From Candidatus Uhrbacteria bacterium RIFCSPHIGHO2_12_FULL_60_25 (GTDB taxonomy: Bacteria > Patescibacteriota > Patescibacteriia > 2-12-FULL-60-25), in NCBI GenBank assembly GCA_001791275.1, contig MGEH01000018.1, positions 1 to 64,000 on the forward strand: 64,000 bases of DNA. Direction: 5' to 3'. This document shows, piece after piece, positions 16,446-24,302 of the stretch (position 1 is its first letter; the number at the start of each line of letters is the position of its first letter). The notes beneath the pieces were generated by a model that searched no databases, was not told the origin of the DNA, and was given only the letters and a program-made list of their open reading frames with translations. Both the position numbers and the translations under genes were made by a program.

Positions 16446-18430
16446 TGACTTCGAAGAATCCAGCCAGCATCCGGCCGATTACCCCGAGTCTCGGGGAGGG
16501 CAACCTCAAGCAGATGTTCAGCGGCAAGCCGTTCATCCACTGCCTTCTTGAGATGATCAAGAACTCACGCGACTATCGCGCGAAGCTCATTGCCGTGTTC
16601 TTCCAGGGCCGCGATCGGTTCGTGGCATTGGACAACGGAAGGGGCATGGGCGCCAAGAACCGTGACGGGTTCGCTTCGGTGAATCACACCACGGCCACCA
16701 GCCGTGATCAGTCGGGCCGCTTCGGGTCCGGCACCAAGCACATGCTGTACAGCCACGCCACGCAGGTGGAGGTGCTGACGGCGCCGGAGGAGGAGCCTGA
16801 CTGGGTGTATCGGTTCAGCTTCACCACCGAATCCTACGAGCGGATGGTTCTCCGTAAGGAGCAGTTCCTGCCCGAGCGGATGCCGAAGACGAGCCAGACA
16901 TGGCCGCATCCGTTTCCGTTCGGTACGCAGATCGTCTACACCCTGGCAGAGCCAACGAGCCGCGGCATTATGCGCGGCGAGAAGTTGGCGGCGGAGCTGG
17001 CGTCGCGGTTGCCGCTCAAGTTCCGTGACATCCTCACGGTGGACGGCGAACCGCTGCCAGAGAAGAAGCTCGTGGGCCGTCAGTTCGTCCTGAATGAGAA
17101 CCACTCCAAGCTCGGGCCGGTGAGCGTGGAGCTCTATCGGCCGGAGCGGCGACGTTCCGACGATGACCTCCGCATGGCGGTGGTCGAGGTCGGCGAAACG
17201 CCCATACGGAACGTGTTTCGCGTGATGGGCGACGTGAGCGACATGGTACCGGACGTGTTCCGGCTCGATGTGGTGTGCGGCACCATCACCGTTCCCGCGT
17301 TTCGCGACTATGCGAACGAGGACCGAAACACGTTCAGCCCCCGGATCGGCGACGATCCGCGGATCATGCCGTTCGTCCGTTTCCTCGAGCAGATCGCACC
17401 AAGCGTGCAGCAGGCGCTTGAGATCAAGCTGTCCGCGCAGAGCGAGGACGAAGCGGATCGCGCGGCCATGGACGAGCTGCGCGAGATGATCACCGGCGCC
17501 TACGGTCCGGAGCTCGTGGACCGCGATGGCCCCGGAATAGACCCTCCGGTCGACGGCCCCGTCGATCCGCCTATCGAGCCGGACCCCATCTCCCTCTCGC
17601 TCCGTCACGAGTTCGAGCCCGGTGAGGAGATCGACGTGAAGGTGCGACTCCACGGAGATGCAGCCGAGCACTACACGGCGAACGACCTCCAATGGCACAC
17701 CACGCGTGCGAATGCCACGAACATCCGCGTGCTGCCGGACGGCCTGCGCATGACCGCGAACCATTTGGGACGCGGGGTAATCAGCGTAGACATTCCGGGC
17801 ACGCCCTACGGTGCGTCCACCCAGTACGACGTGGTGGCGCAGCGCGTGTTCCGCCTGTCCAGTTCCAACGTCAGCACCAAGGTCAGCAAGAACGTGATGC
17901 TGCTCGGCGTGAACGTGGATCGCCTCAAAGGCAAGCTCGTGTGGAAACACACCGGCGTGGGTCGTCTGGATCCGAACGGCGCCAGGGCGGACTTCAAGTC
18001 CAACATTCCCGGCGTCGCCGAGGTTACGGCGTACGGTGCCGATGATCCGCGGGTGCAGGGCGTGTGCGTGATCAAGGTGAGGCCGGGCAAGGACGCGATC
18101 ATTCGCATCCGTAACCTCCGCTTCATGGAGAAGACGATGGCCTGCCACTCCGGCATGCCACCGGTCGCCATGAGCAAGGGCGGCAACGACAGCGACAGCG
18201 TTCACGTGCTGACGGTGGTCAGCCAGGCGCACGGCTACAAGGAGGCCCGCGAGCGCAGAGAGCTTCCGATGTTTCTCGCGCTCGCCACTGCGCTCGAGTA
18301 CGCCCGTTTCGAGCGGCTGGTCATCAATCCTGACGACGTGGTGGATCAGCGCGACGTCAGGACGGTGCAGGAAGACATCACCAGCACAGCCTGGGAGGTG
18401 TTCGAGGAGCTCGTTCGCTCCAAGAAGTGA
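16445..18430 (+). CDS. GHKL ATPase with Ig-like domains (MORC/Hsp90-type ATPase front)
   Basis: The 661-residue product opens with a GHKL ATPase. The N box is HCLLEMIKNSRDYRA at residues 32-46, with catalytic Glu and Mg-binding Asn. G1 is VALDNGRGMGAKN at about 60-72. G2 is SGRFGSGTKHMLYSHA at about 90-105. A transducer-like segment follows to about 310. After an Asp/Pro-rich linker (about 360-380) come two beta-rich Ig-like or Big2-like units (about 380-560), and a helical end. This is not the layout of MutL, GyrB, HtpG or histidine kinases; the ATPase core is closest in style to HATPase_c_3/MORC proteins. A strong AGGAGG lies six bases before the ATG. A 15-bp terminator follows. Confidence 0.85.
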   Translation: MTSKNPASIRPITPSLGEGNLKQMFSGKPFIHCLLEMIKNSRDYRAKLIAVFFQGRDRFVALDNGRGMGAKNRDGFASVNHTTATSRDQSGRFGSGTKHMLYSHATQVEVLTAPEEEPDWVYRFSFTTESYERMVLRKEQFLPERMPKTSQTWPHPFPFGTQIVYTLAEPTSRGIMRGEKLAAELASRLPLKFRDILTVDGEPLPEKKLVGRQFVLNENHSKLGPVSVELYRPERRRSDDDLRMAVVEVGETPIRNVFRVMGDVSDMVPDVFRLDVVCGTITVPAFRDYANEDRNTFSPRIGDDPRIMPFVRFLEQIAPSVQQALEIKLSAQSEDEADRAAMDELREMITGAYGPELVDRDGPGIDPPVDGPVDPPIEPDPISLSLRHEFEPGEEIDVKVRLHGDAAEHYTANDLQWHTTRANATNIRVLPDGLRMTANHLGRGVISVDIPGTPYGASTQYDVVAQRVFRLSSSNVSTKVSKNVMLLGVNVDRLKGKLVWKHTGVGRLDPNGARADFKSNIPGVAEVTAYGADDPRVQGVCVIKVRPGKDAIIRIRNLRFMEKTMACHSGMPPVAMSKGGNDSDSVHVLTVVSQAHGYKEARERRELPMFLALATALEYARFERLVINPDDVVDQRDVRTVQEDITSTAWEVFEELVRSKK

Positions 18431-18441
18431 TGGCACTCTCA

Positions 18442-18478
18442 AAACGCCCGCATGCGTAACTCACGCATGCGGGCGTTT
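18442..18478 (+). terminator. Terminator of the HTH-GHKL operon
   Basis: Perfect 15-bp stem (18442-18456 with 18464-18478) with a seven-base loop, ending in TTTCTGTTGTT. It starts 12 bases after the stop codon. Confidence 0.9.
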
Positions 18479-18506
18479 CTGTTGTTGATATAGTTCATAT
18501 AAACGA

Positions 18507-18538
18507 AAACCGGGACACGTGAGTGCGTATCCCGGTTT
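18507..18538 (-). terminator. Terminator of the 18546-20342 gene
   Basis: Stem AAACCGGGA/TCCCGGTTT (arms 18530-18538 and 18507-18515), followed on the minus strand by TCGTTTATA. Confidence 0.85.
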
Positions 18539-18545
18539 AAGGTCG

Positions 18546-20342
18546 TTACGCTCTTTTGGCTTTCGCCTTGGCCTTGGCCACGGACTTCGTTTCGAGATAG
18601 CGGGCGTTCTTCTTTTCCCTGAAGGTGGCGAACCCGGCGCGGATGGTAGTGGCATCCAACGCATGCTTCCCCATGAAACTGATCGCCTCGTCCGCATGCG
18701 CATAGGTCAGCTTGGAGATCCATGTCGTGCGGGCCTTGAAGTAGATCCAGCGGGAGCGGCTCGCCTGTTGCCGAGCGTTTGCTTCGCCGGTGCTCACCAG
18801 CTCGCGGTCCGCCTTATAGAGGGCGTGCAGGTACGGCAGGTAGTGCCGGTGCTCCTCCTCGGTGCAGCGCCCGAGTTCCACCAGCACCCGGAGCGCGTTC
18901 TTCATGTTCGTGCCGCTCAGGAAGTGCTTGTTCTGCACGGTGAGTACGTAGTACACGCACAGGACCATCTCCTTGAGCTCATCGAGCCGGCACGAGTCGA
19001 GCCGGTCGCTGTTTGGCGGCGCATCGTCCGCCACCTCGTCGCCGTCATCCGGGGCCTGTGAGATCGGACCCTCGGGATCATCGGCGTCCGGCGGGTTGGA
19101 CTGCGGCGACGATGCCGTCTCCGCGATCAGGAGGGTCGATCTCGGACCGCCGCTGAACTTGTCCAGCTCCTTTGAGACCTGGGCGATGTAACGATCAGCC
19201 AGCGCGAGCGTCTTGGCCAGATGCTCCGAATGTTTCGGTTTCGACTGGTGGATCTCGAGGAGGTCACGCGCCAGTCGGTCCAGGCGCTGTTGGCAGGTGC
19301 GGGTGGACCACTGCGGGTTCCTGAGGAGGGAAGTCGCGGTGCGGTACTGAACCTCGTTGATTCCTCCGTCGCTGTCCTGGAACGGACGGGGGACACCGGC
19401 ACCCAGGTCTTGCTCGCACTCCATGAGTTTGCGCGCGTGTTCGTGCATCTCACCACACAGGCGGCTTATGTCGCGACTGAACGTTTCCACCTCGGTGATG
19501 ATGGTGACGCCGAATTCATTCCAGGCGGCTTCGGCCACGCTGATCAGCTGCTTGCAGCCGGCAACGTGCTGTTGCGCCATCGGCAAACGCTCACGCATGT
19601 CGCGGCATGCTTCCGGACTCGCCTGGAATACCACCGCGCGATCGATGAACGGGTCATCTCCGCTATAGAGGAACGCTTGCGCATCCCTGAAGAGCGGGGA
19701 GTGGTCCGCCAGCTTGGCCTGCCACTCGCTCTGCGCGTGTTGCGCGCGCTTGATCCGATCGTTGAGACTCTGCTCGATGGCAGAGAGTTCGCTCACCGCG
19801 TCGATCAGCATGACGCAGGCCAGGCCCCAGTTGGTGTACTTCTCGCGTTTATACGAGCTATCGTCCCTGGAGACTACCCTGGACATTTCCACGACGGTAC
19901 TGGAAAGCTCTTCGGTGAGCGCATTCTTCTTTTCCAGCTCGGATGCCAGTTCCGAGACGGCCATCAGACCGTATAGGGTCTGTTCGATGGCCGAACGCAG
20001 CGCATGGACGTCCGCGTTCGCAGTCGCCTGGAGCAGCTCTTTCATGCGGAGCTCGCCAAAGACCTTCTCGTATAGCCGTTTGCCTTGCGGCCCCAGCATG
20101 GTGAGCGTTTCACGCGCCTGCTCCATCAGCGCATCGACGATCGTGAGGTGTTCCTTCAGGTCGAGGGTCATATGGACGACGGATCGTGCGCCATGGGCTG
20201 GCACGCGTCCTCTCTCGTTCCCGCGCTGTCTGACCTCTTCATGGATGTCTGTCAGAACTCCAAGGTGGAGTCGTGATGGGTCGACCAGGGAGAAACCGAA
20301 GTCGCCATCAGGCGTCGGAATGCGGATCAGGTACTTAGCCAT
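18546..20342 (-). CDS. Large coiled-coil protein of the island, unknown function
   Basis: Unrecognised 598-residue protein. The N-terminal 40 residues (MAKYLIRIPTPDGDFGFSLVDPSRL) are beta-like. The rest is dominated by long amphipathic helices with likely coiled coils (ELASELEKKNALTEELSSTVVEM; LNDRIKRAQHAQSEW). An acidic Pro/Asp-rich linker near residues 435-465 precedes a helical C-terminal domain with a Lys/Ala-rich end. The frame is open 30 codons further up, but the ATG at 20342 has the AAAGG Shine-Dalgarno, so it is chosen. A TTGACA box (20432-20427, minus strand) lies upstream with a poor -10. No membrane segment is seen. Confidence 0.78.
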   Translation of the reverse strand: MAKYLIRIPTPDGDFGFSLVDPSRLHLGVLTDIHEEVRQRGNERGRVPAHGARSVVHMTLDLKEHLTIVDALMEQARETLTMLGPQGKRLYEKVFGELRMKELLQATANADVHALRSAIEQTLYGLMAVSELASELEKKNALTEELSSTVVEMSRVVSRDDSSYKREKYTNWGLACVMLIDAVSELSAIEQSLNDRIKRAQHAQSEWQAKLADHSPLFRDAQAFLYSGDDPFIDRAVVFQASPEACRDMRERLPMAQQHVAGCKQLISVAEAAWNEFGVTIITEVETFSRDISRLCGEMHEHARKLMECEQDLGAGVPRPFQDSDGGINEVQYRTATSLLRNPQWSTRTCQQRLDRLARDLLEIHQSKPKHSEHLAKTLALADRYIAQVSKELDKFSGGPRSTLLIAETASSPQSNPPDADDPEGPISQAPDDGDEVADDAPPNSDRLDSCRLDELKEMVLCVYYVLTVQNKHFLSGTNMKNALRVLVELGRCTEEEHRHYLPYLHALYKADRELVSTGEANARQQASRSRWIYFKARTTWISKLTYAHADEAISFMGKHALDATTIRAGFATFREKKNARYLETKSVAKAKAKAKRA

Positions 20343-20462
20343 GCTTTGCCTTTCAGAGTTGGGAATGTCCGCTCCACGTGTGATAGCCGCGTGGAAGTGA
20401 CTTAGGAAACCGTATTTTTCAGCATTTGTCAAGACGAAGAGGCGGCGGTCTGAATTGACGGG

Positions 20463-20500
20463 GTATGAAGAAACCGCACGTCGAGGATGATGTGCGGTTT
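20463..20500 (-). terminator. Terminator of the 20533-21021 gene
   Basis: Stem AAACCGCAC/GTGCGGTTT (20471-20479 with 20492-20500), followed on the minus strand by CTTCAT. The loop carries GTCGAGG as in two other island hairpins. Confidence 0.7.
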
Positions 20501-20532
20501 TCGATTCGTCGGTTGGTCTGCGTCCGCTCCGT

Positions 20533-21021
20533 TCAGCCTGAATCGGGACGGACCGGTTTCCTTCCCGTGAGCGAGTCGGAGAGCGTCATGACCGCCTTGA
20601 TCTTCTCGTCCGTTTCGTTGCGGATCAGGACCAGCGATTCGCGGAGGTGGTCCAGGATGTGGATGAGGCCCTCACCCAGACTGCCGAACTTGTGCATCTG
20701 TCCGTGACCTTCATCACGGTAGGTGACATAGGCCGTGCCGATGCGTTTGAACACGTAGCGCCTCGTCGGGAGATTCGGGTCGTACAGAAGATCGAAGTGC
20801 GCGTGTTGTCGCACGAGCGTCGCGATGCTGAACTCGCGGAGGCAGACCGATCGGTCGTCCGAGAATTCGAACGTTTGACCGATGCACATGAGGCCGAGGT
20901 GGTAGCCGTCGGACGAACCGATGACGTTGATTCGATCGGCTATTCGCTTGATCTCGTGATAAAGCCGCTCGAGCCGATACTCATATTCGTCGTGTGCCGG
21001 ATCCGTCAATTCGAACTGCAT
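20533..21021 (-). CDS. Island protein of unknown function
   Basis: Unrecognised 162-residue protein. An N-terminal amphipathic helix (EYEYRLERLYHEIKRIADRINVIG) is followed by a beta-rich middle (YHLGLMCIGQTFEFSDD; YVFKRIGTAYVTYRDEGHGQMHKFG) and a helical end (EGLIHILDHLRESLVLIRNE). There is no membrane segment or known motif. A strong AAGGAG Shine-Dalgarno sits before the ATG. A TGGACG/TTACAT promoter with a 16-base spacer is possible upstream. It is the last gene of the accessory region before uvrC and is transcribed away from it. Confidence 0.75.
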   Translation of the reverse strand: MQFELTDPAHDEYEYRLERLYHEIKRIADRINVIGSSDGYHLGLMCIGQTFEFSDDRSVCLREFSIATLVRQHAHFDLLYDPNLPTRRYVFKRIGTAYVTYRDEGHGQMHKFGSLGEGLIHILDHLRESLVLIRNETDEKIKAVMTLSDSLTGRKPVRPDSG

Positions 21022-21088
21022 GAGTTTCTCCTTTTCTCAATGTGCAGCGACGATGTAACACGCAGCTGACAAAACGTCCAGGCTCGCG

Positions 21089-21094
21089 CATACT
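21089..21094 (+). promoter_or_regulatory. -10 box of uvrC, predicted leaderless start
   Basis: CATACT seven bases before the uvrC ATG at 21102; no Shine-Dalgarno and no clear -35. Confidence 0.45.
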
Positions 21095-21101
21095 TACGGC
21101 A

Positions 21102-22346
21102 ATGTTCCCGAAACACGTCAAACTGAAAAATAACGAATTGCCCGATGCGCCAGGCGTCTATTTGATGAAGGACGCGAACGGCGACGTCATCTACGTTGGC
21201 AAGGCGACGTCGCTCAAACGTCGGGTCTCGTCCTATTTCCAACGTCCGCACGATGTGCGCATACAGGAAATGGTCTCCTTGATTCGGAAGATAGACTATA
21301 TCGTCAAACCGACCGTGATTGAAGCGTTGATCCTCGAAGCCAATCTCATCAAGTACTACTGGCCGAAGTACAACATCTTGAGCAAGGACAATAAGAGCTT
21401 CTTGTATCTCGTCATCACGAAAGAGGAATATCCGCGGCCGCTCCTTGTCCGCGGGACGGAATTGGACGCGCACGCGTCACAAAAATACAAAGCCGTCTTC
21501 GGCCCCTACACCTCGCCGCGGTCTTTGCGCGCGGCATTGGACCTGATCCGTCGCGTGTTCTCATGGTCTTCCTGCACGCCCGGGATGAAGCGGCCGTGTT
21601 TCTACGTCCATCTGAAACAGTGCCCGGGCGTGTGCATCGGCGCGGCGGACAAGAAGACGTACAACAAAACCATCCGCGACCTGATCAAGTTCTTCGAGGG
21701 GAAGAAAGAGGGGATTATCAAGGACTATAAGAAGGAAATGAAGGCCGCATCCGCGTCGCGCCACTTCGAAGATGCTGCCGCGCTGCGCAATAAGATTTTC
21801 TTCCTCGAGCACATTCAGGACGTGGCGATCCTGAAACGTGAGGACGATAACGTGGACAAACTGAAAGAAGGGGAGGCGGTCGTGAATCTGTTCGGGCGTA
21901 TTGAAGGGTACGACGTCTCGACTATCTCCGGGACGTCCACCGTCGCCTCGATGGTCGTGTTCGAACATGGGGCGCCGGCCAAAGCCGAGTACCGGAAGTT
22001 TCGCATCCGGTCCGTGGTCGGGACGGACGATTTCGCGGCACTTCGAGAAGCACTCATGCGCCGCTTCCGGAACTTCTGGCGCAAGCCGGACCTGCTTTTG
22101 ATCGACGGGGGGATCGGTCATGTCCACGTCGCCCTATCCGTCCTGCACGCACTCGATCTCGCCATCCCGGTCGTAGGCATCGCCAAAGGTCCGGATCGAA
22201 AGAAAGACGAGCTTATTTGTGACAAGAATCATCTCGATTTGTGCCGCCTGTGCGATCAGTACAAACCTCTCTTGATCCAGGTCCGGGACGAGGCGCACCG
22301 GTTCGCGGTGACGTATCATCGGAAAGTGAGATCGATGAGGGAGTAA
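21102..22346 (+). CDS. uvrC: Excinuclease ABC subunit C, lacking the C-terminal HhH domain
   Basis: UvrC makes both incisions in nucleotide excision repair. The 414-residue product has the GIY-YIG domain (PGVYLMKDANGDVIYVGKA at about 17-35) and a UVR motif region (SRHFEDAAALRNKIFFLEHI). The RNase H-like endonuclease domain follows, with Asp in EGYDVSTISGTSTVASMVVF, Asp in LLIDGGIGHVHVA and His in RDEAHRFAVTYHRK. It ends right after that His motif, so the tandem helix-hairpin-helix DNA-binding tail of full UvrC (about 600 residues) is absent. The frame is open 20 codons upstream, but the ATG at 21102 fits the family start. A terminator follows. Confidence 0.95.
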   Translation: MFPKHVKLKNNELPDAPGVYLMKDANGDVIYVGKATSLKRRVSSYFQRPHDVRIQEMVSLIRKIDYIVKPTVIEALILEANLIKYYWPKYNILSKDNKSFLYLVITKEEYPRPLLVRGTELDAHASQKYKAVFGPYTSPRSLRAALDLIRRVFSWSSCTPGMKRPCFYVHLKQCPGVCIGAADKKTYNKTIRDLIKFFEGKKEGIIKDYKKEMKAASASRHFEDAAALRNKIFFLEHIQDVAILKREDDNVDKLKEGEAVVNLFGRIEGYDVSTISGTSTVASMVVFEHGAPAKAEYRKFRIRSVVGTDDFAALREALMRRFRNFWRKPDLLLIDGGIGHVHVALSVLHALDLAIPVVGIAKGPDRKKDELICDKNHLDLCRLCDQYKPLLIQVRDEAHRFAVTYHRKVRSMRE

Positions 22347-22392
22347 GTGGGATTTGAGTTGTACACATTGCAACAGAAATAGAACACTAAAT

Positions 22393-22416
22393 GCGCTGTA
22401 GTTAGCGCGTTTTTTA
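22393..22416 (+). terminator. Terminator of uvrC
   Basis: Stem GCGCT/AGCGC with a six-base loop, then G and a run of T (22410-22415). Confidence 0.85.
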
Positions 22417-22430
22417 TTGTACGCAAACCT

Positions 22431-22459
22431 TTGACCTGAGAGACGTAGTGGCATAAAAT
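22431..22459 (+). promoter_or_regulatory. Promoter of the mraZ division cluster
   Basis: TTGACC at 22431-22436, 17-base spacer, TAAAAT at 22454-22459; leader of about 48 bases to the mraZ ATG. Confidence 0.8.
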
Positions 22460-22481
22460 GGCAGCAAGTGGTGACAGGTGG
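22449..22481 (+). promoter_or_regulatory. MraZ operator: four TGG repeats with exact 10-bp period
   Basis: TGG begins at 22449, 22459, 22469 and 22479. MraZ is known to repress its own dcw promoter by binding TGGGN repeats spaced by five bases (10-bp period). Here the array overlaps the -10 box and start site, which predicts autorepression. Confidence 0.75.
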
Positions 22482-22513
22482 GGCAACCAACGCTGGAAGA
22501 GATTCCGGCCTTT

Positions 22514-22945
22514 ATGTTCATCGGCGAATTCCATCACACTCTCGATGACAAGGGCCGGGTGTCGGTCCCAGTGACTTTCCGCACCGATCTTGCCTCCGGG
22601 GCAATCGTTACGCGGGGGCTGGACCGTTCGCTCTTCCTGTATCCGAAAGATGAGTGGGAGCGGCTGGCTCAGAAGCTGGCCGCTCTCCCGCTCGGCCAAT
22701 CCGATACGCGCGCATTCGCCCGACTCATGCTTGCGGGCGCGATGCCGGTGGAGGTGGACGGCTCCGGCCGCGTCACCATCCCGCCGTACTTGAGGTCCTA
22801 CGCGGGCCTCTCGAAACGCGTCGTGATCACCGGTCTCTATGACCGGATGGAAATTTGGGATGAGGAAACCTGGAACGCGTACAGCGCCAGGACCGAAGCC
22901 GACGGAAACGCGATCGCGGAACGATTGGGGGATCGCGGCGTCTAA
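22514..22945 (+). CDS. mraZ: Division/cell-wall cluster transcriptional repressor
   Basis: MraZ is an AbrB-fold DNA-binding protein that represses the dcw cluster. The 143-residue product starts MFIGEFHHTLDDKGRVSVP, the standard MraZ opening. It has the second SpoVT-AbrB half VEVDGSGRVTIPPYLRSYAGL near residues 77-97. The frame is open 12 codons upstream, but the family start is the ATG at 22514. The operator array 33-65 bases upstream and the following rsmH fit autoregulation. rsmH begins three bases after its stop. Confidence 0.95.
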   Translation: MFIGEFHHTLDDKGRVSVPVTFRTDLASGAIVTRGLDRSLFLYPKDEWERLAQKLAALPLGQSDTRAFARLMLAGAMPVEVDGSGRVTIPPYLRSYAGLSKRVVITGLYDRMEIWDEETWNAYSARTEADGNAIAERLGDRGV

Positions 22946-22948
22946 TTT

Positions 22949-23854
22949 ATGACGACCTCCCACATCGCCGTCATGACCCGCGAGGTCATGGATCTGCTCC
23001 AGCCAAGGAGCGGCGGGCGTTACCTGGATGGGACGCTCGGCGGTGGCACGCATGCCGAGGAACTTCTGAAAGCGTCCGCACCGGATGGACGTGTCCTGTC
23101 ACTCGACGTGGACCTGAAAGCGATTGAGCGTGCGCAGACGCGTCTCGCCGCGTACGAAGGCCGCTGGAAGGTCGTCGAAGAGAACTTCCGTCACCTCGAC
23201 CGCGTGGCGACTGAACACGGGATGGTCCCACTCGACGGAATACTCCTTGACTTGGGTTTCTCGAGCGACGAGCTGGCAGACCCCACAAAAGGTCTGTCCT
23301 TCCTCAAAGACGGGCCGCTGGACATGCGGTTCGGGCCCAAGGCAAACGACGACGGTCTCACGGCGGCAGACATCGTGAATTCATGGACCGAGGACGAGAT
23401 CGAACGCATTTTGCGGATGTTCGGTGAGGAGCGGTATGCCCGACGCTATGCTCATGGCGTCATCCAGGCACGCCGCGCCTCACGGATCATCGGCACGCTC
23501 GACTTGGTGGCGGTGATCCAAAAGGCAACGCCCGGATCGCGACGGACCTTGAAGGATGGGGCCCGTCAGATCCACCCGGCGACACGCACGTTTCAGGCGC
23601 TCCGCATCGTCGTGAACGACGAGTTTGAGAGTCTGAAGCAGGCAATCGTCGCGTCCGCCAAGGTCCTCCGGCCAGGCGGACGGCTCGCGATCATCACGTT
23701 CCATTCGCTCGAGGACCGCATCGTGAAAGAGGCGTTCCATGGCGAGGGGTGGCGGGCAATCACAAAAAAGCCTCTGGTCCCGTCTGATGACGAGATACGC
23801 GTCAATCCGAGGTCGCGCAGTGCGAAGCTGCGAGTCGCGGAGAGGGTCGAGTAG
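22949..23854 (+). CDS. rsmH: 16S rRNA (cytosine(1402)-N4)-methyltransferase
   Basis: SAM-dependent methyltransferase that N4-methylates C1402 in the ribosomal decoding centre. The 301-residue product has the SAM-binding YLDGTLGGGTHAEELL at about residues 25-40. It also has LDLGFSSDELADPTKGLSF, the GARQIHPATRTFQALRIVVNDE motif and the C-terminal IITFHSLEDRIVKEAF, all RsmH/MraW hallmarks. Its position after mraZ is the conserved dcw order. A short run of AGTAGT-like repeats covers its stop codon and the next 25 bases (about 23845-23876). Confidence 0.97.
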   Translation: MTTSHIAVMTREVMDLLQPRSGGRYLDGTLGGGTHAEELLKASAPDGRVLSLDVDLKAIERAQTRLAAYEGRWKVVEENFRHLDRVATEHGMVPLDGILLDLGFSSDELADPTKGLSFLKDGPLDMRFGPKANDDGLTAADIVNSWTEDEIERILRMFGEERYARRYAHGVIQARRASRIIGTLDLVAVIQKATPGSRRTLKDGARQIHPATRTFQALRIVVNDEFESLKQAIVASAKVLRPGGRLAIITFHSLEDRIVKEAFHGEGWRAITKKPLVPSDDEIRVNPRSRSAKLRVAERVE

Positions 23855-23906
23855 TTGAGTAGTCGAATAGTCGGTAGTAAACATCCCAACCAAAAAAAAA
23901 CAACCT

Positions 23907-24275
23907 ATGTCCCGAACGTACGTCCTCACCATGACGAGGCCGCATGAACGATTCGGCCTTTCGCAACCGATCGGCCGCCAGCTCGCTCTGCACGCCCAAT
24001 TGGGATGGAATTTGATCCTGTGGGCCGCGCTCTTTGCGTTTGCCATTACCTACGTCAGTTTCATGATCACGGCGTCGGCGAAAGGGTTTGAGCTTCGCGA
24101 TGTCGAGCGTCGCGTCGAACGTCTCCGCACCGAATCACGCGCGCTTGAAACGCAGGTCGCGTCCATTTCATCCGTCCAGCAGCTGACTGATCGCGCGCGG
24201 TCGCTCGGATTCGTGGCCGTGGACCGGATTGAGTCCCTGAACGCCGCCGGACATTCGTACGCGTTGGCGAGATAA
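23907..24275 (+). CDS. FtsL/DivIC-like division protein
   Basis: The 122-residue product has a single membrane segment at about residues 33-55 (WNLILWAALFAFAITYVSFMI). A coiled coil follows (FELRDVERRVERLRTESRALETQVASI), then a short end with the typical L-x-x-x-A-x-x-L-G-F-V motif (LTDRARSLGFVAVD). This is the bitopic plan of FtsL and DivIC-type septum proteins, and the place right after rsmH is where ftsL sits in dcw clusters. The sequence family is too divergent to assign a firm symbol. Confidence 0.75.
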   Translation: MSRTYVLTMTRPHERFGLSQPIGRQLALHAQLGWNLILWAALFAFAITYVSFMITASAKGFELRDVERRVERLRTESRALETQVASISSVQQLTDRARSLGFVAVDRIESLNAAGHSYALAR

Positions 24276-24287
24276 TGAGTCCTGACG

Positions 24288-24296
24288 TGGTATAAT
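24288..24296 (+). promoter_or_regulatory. Extended -10 promoter, predicted leaderless start
   Basis: TG at 24288-24289, one base, then perfect TATAAT at 24291-24296, six bases and the ATG at 24303. The predicted transcription start coincides with the start codon. Confidence 0.75.
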
Positions 24297-24302
24297 GTCC
24301 CC

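Noticed and set aside
16565-18442. 625-codon minus-strand reading frame opposite the GHKL ATPase
   Set aside because: The plus strand has clear GHKL motifs, a Shine-Dalgarno and a terminator; the antisense frame is His/Arg/Val-rich, as expected from the complement of GC-rich coding sequence.
12414-20500. Island hairpins considered as integron attC sites
   Set aside because: No GTTRRRY core sites, no integrase, and genes lie on both strands; they behave as terminators.
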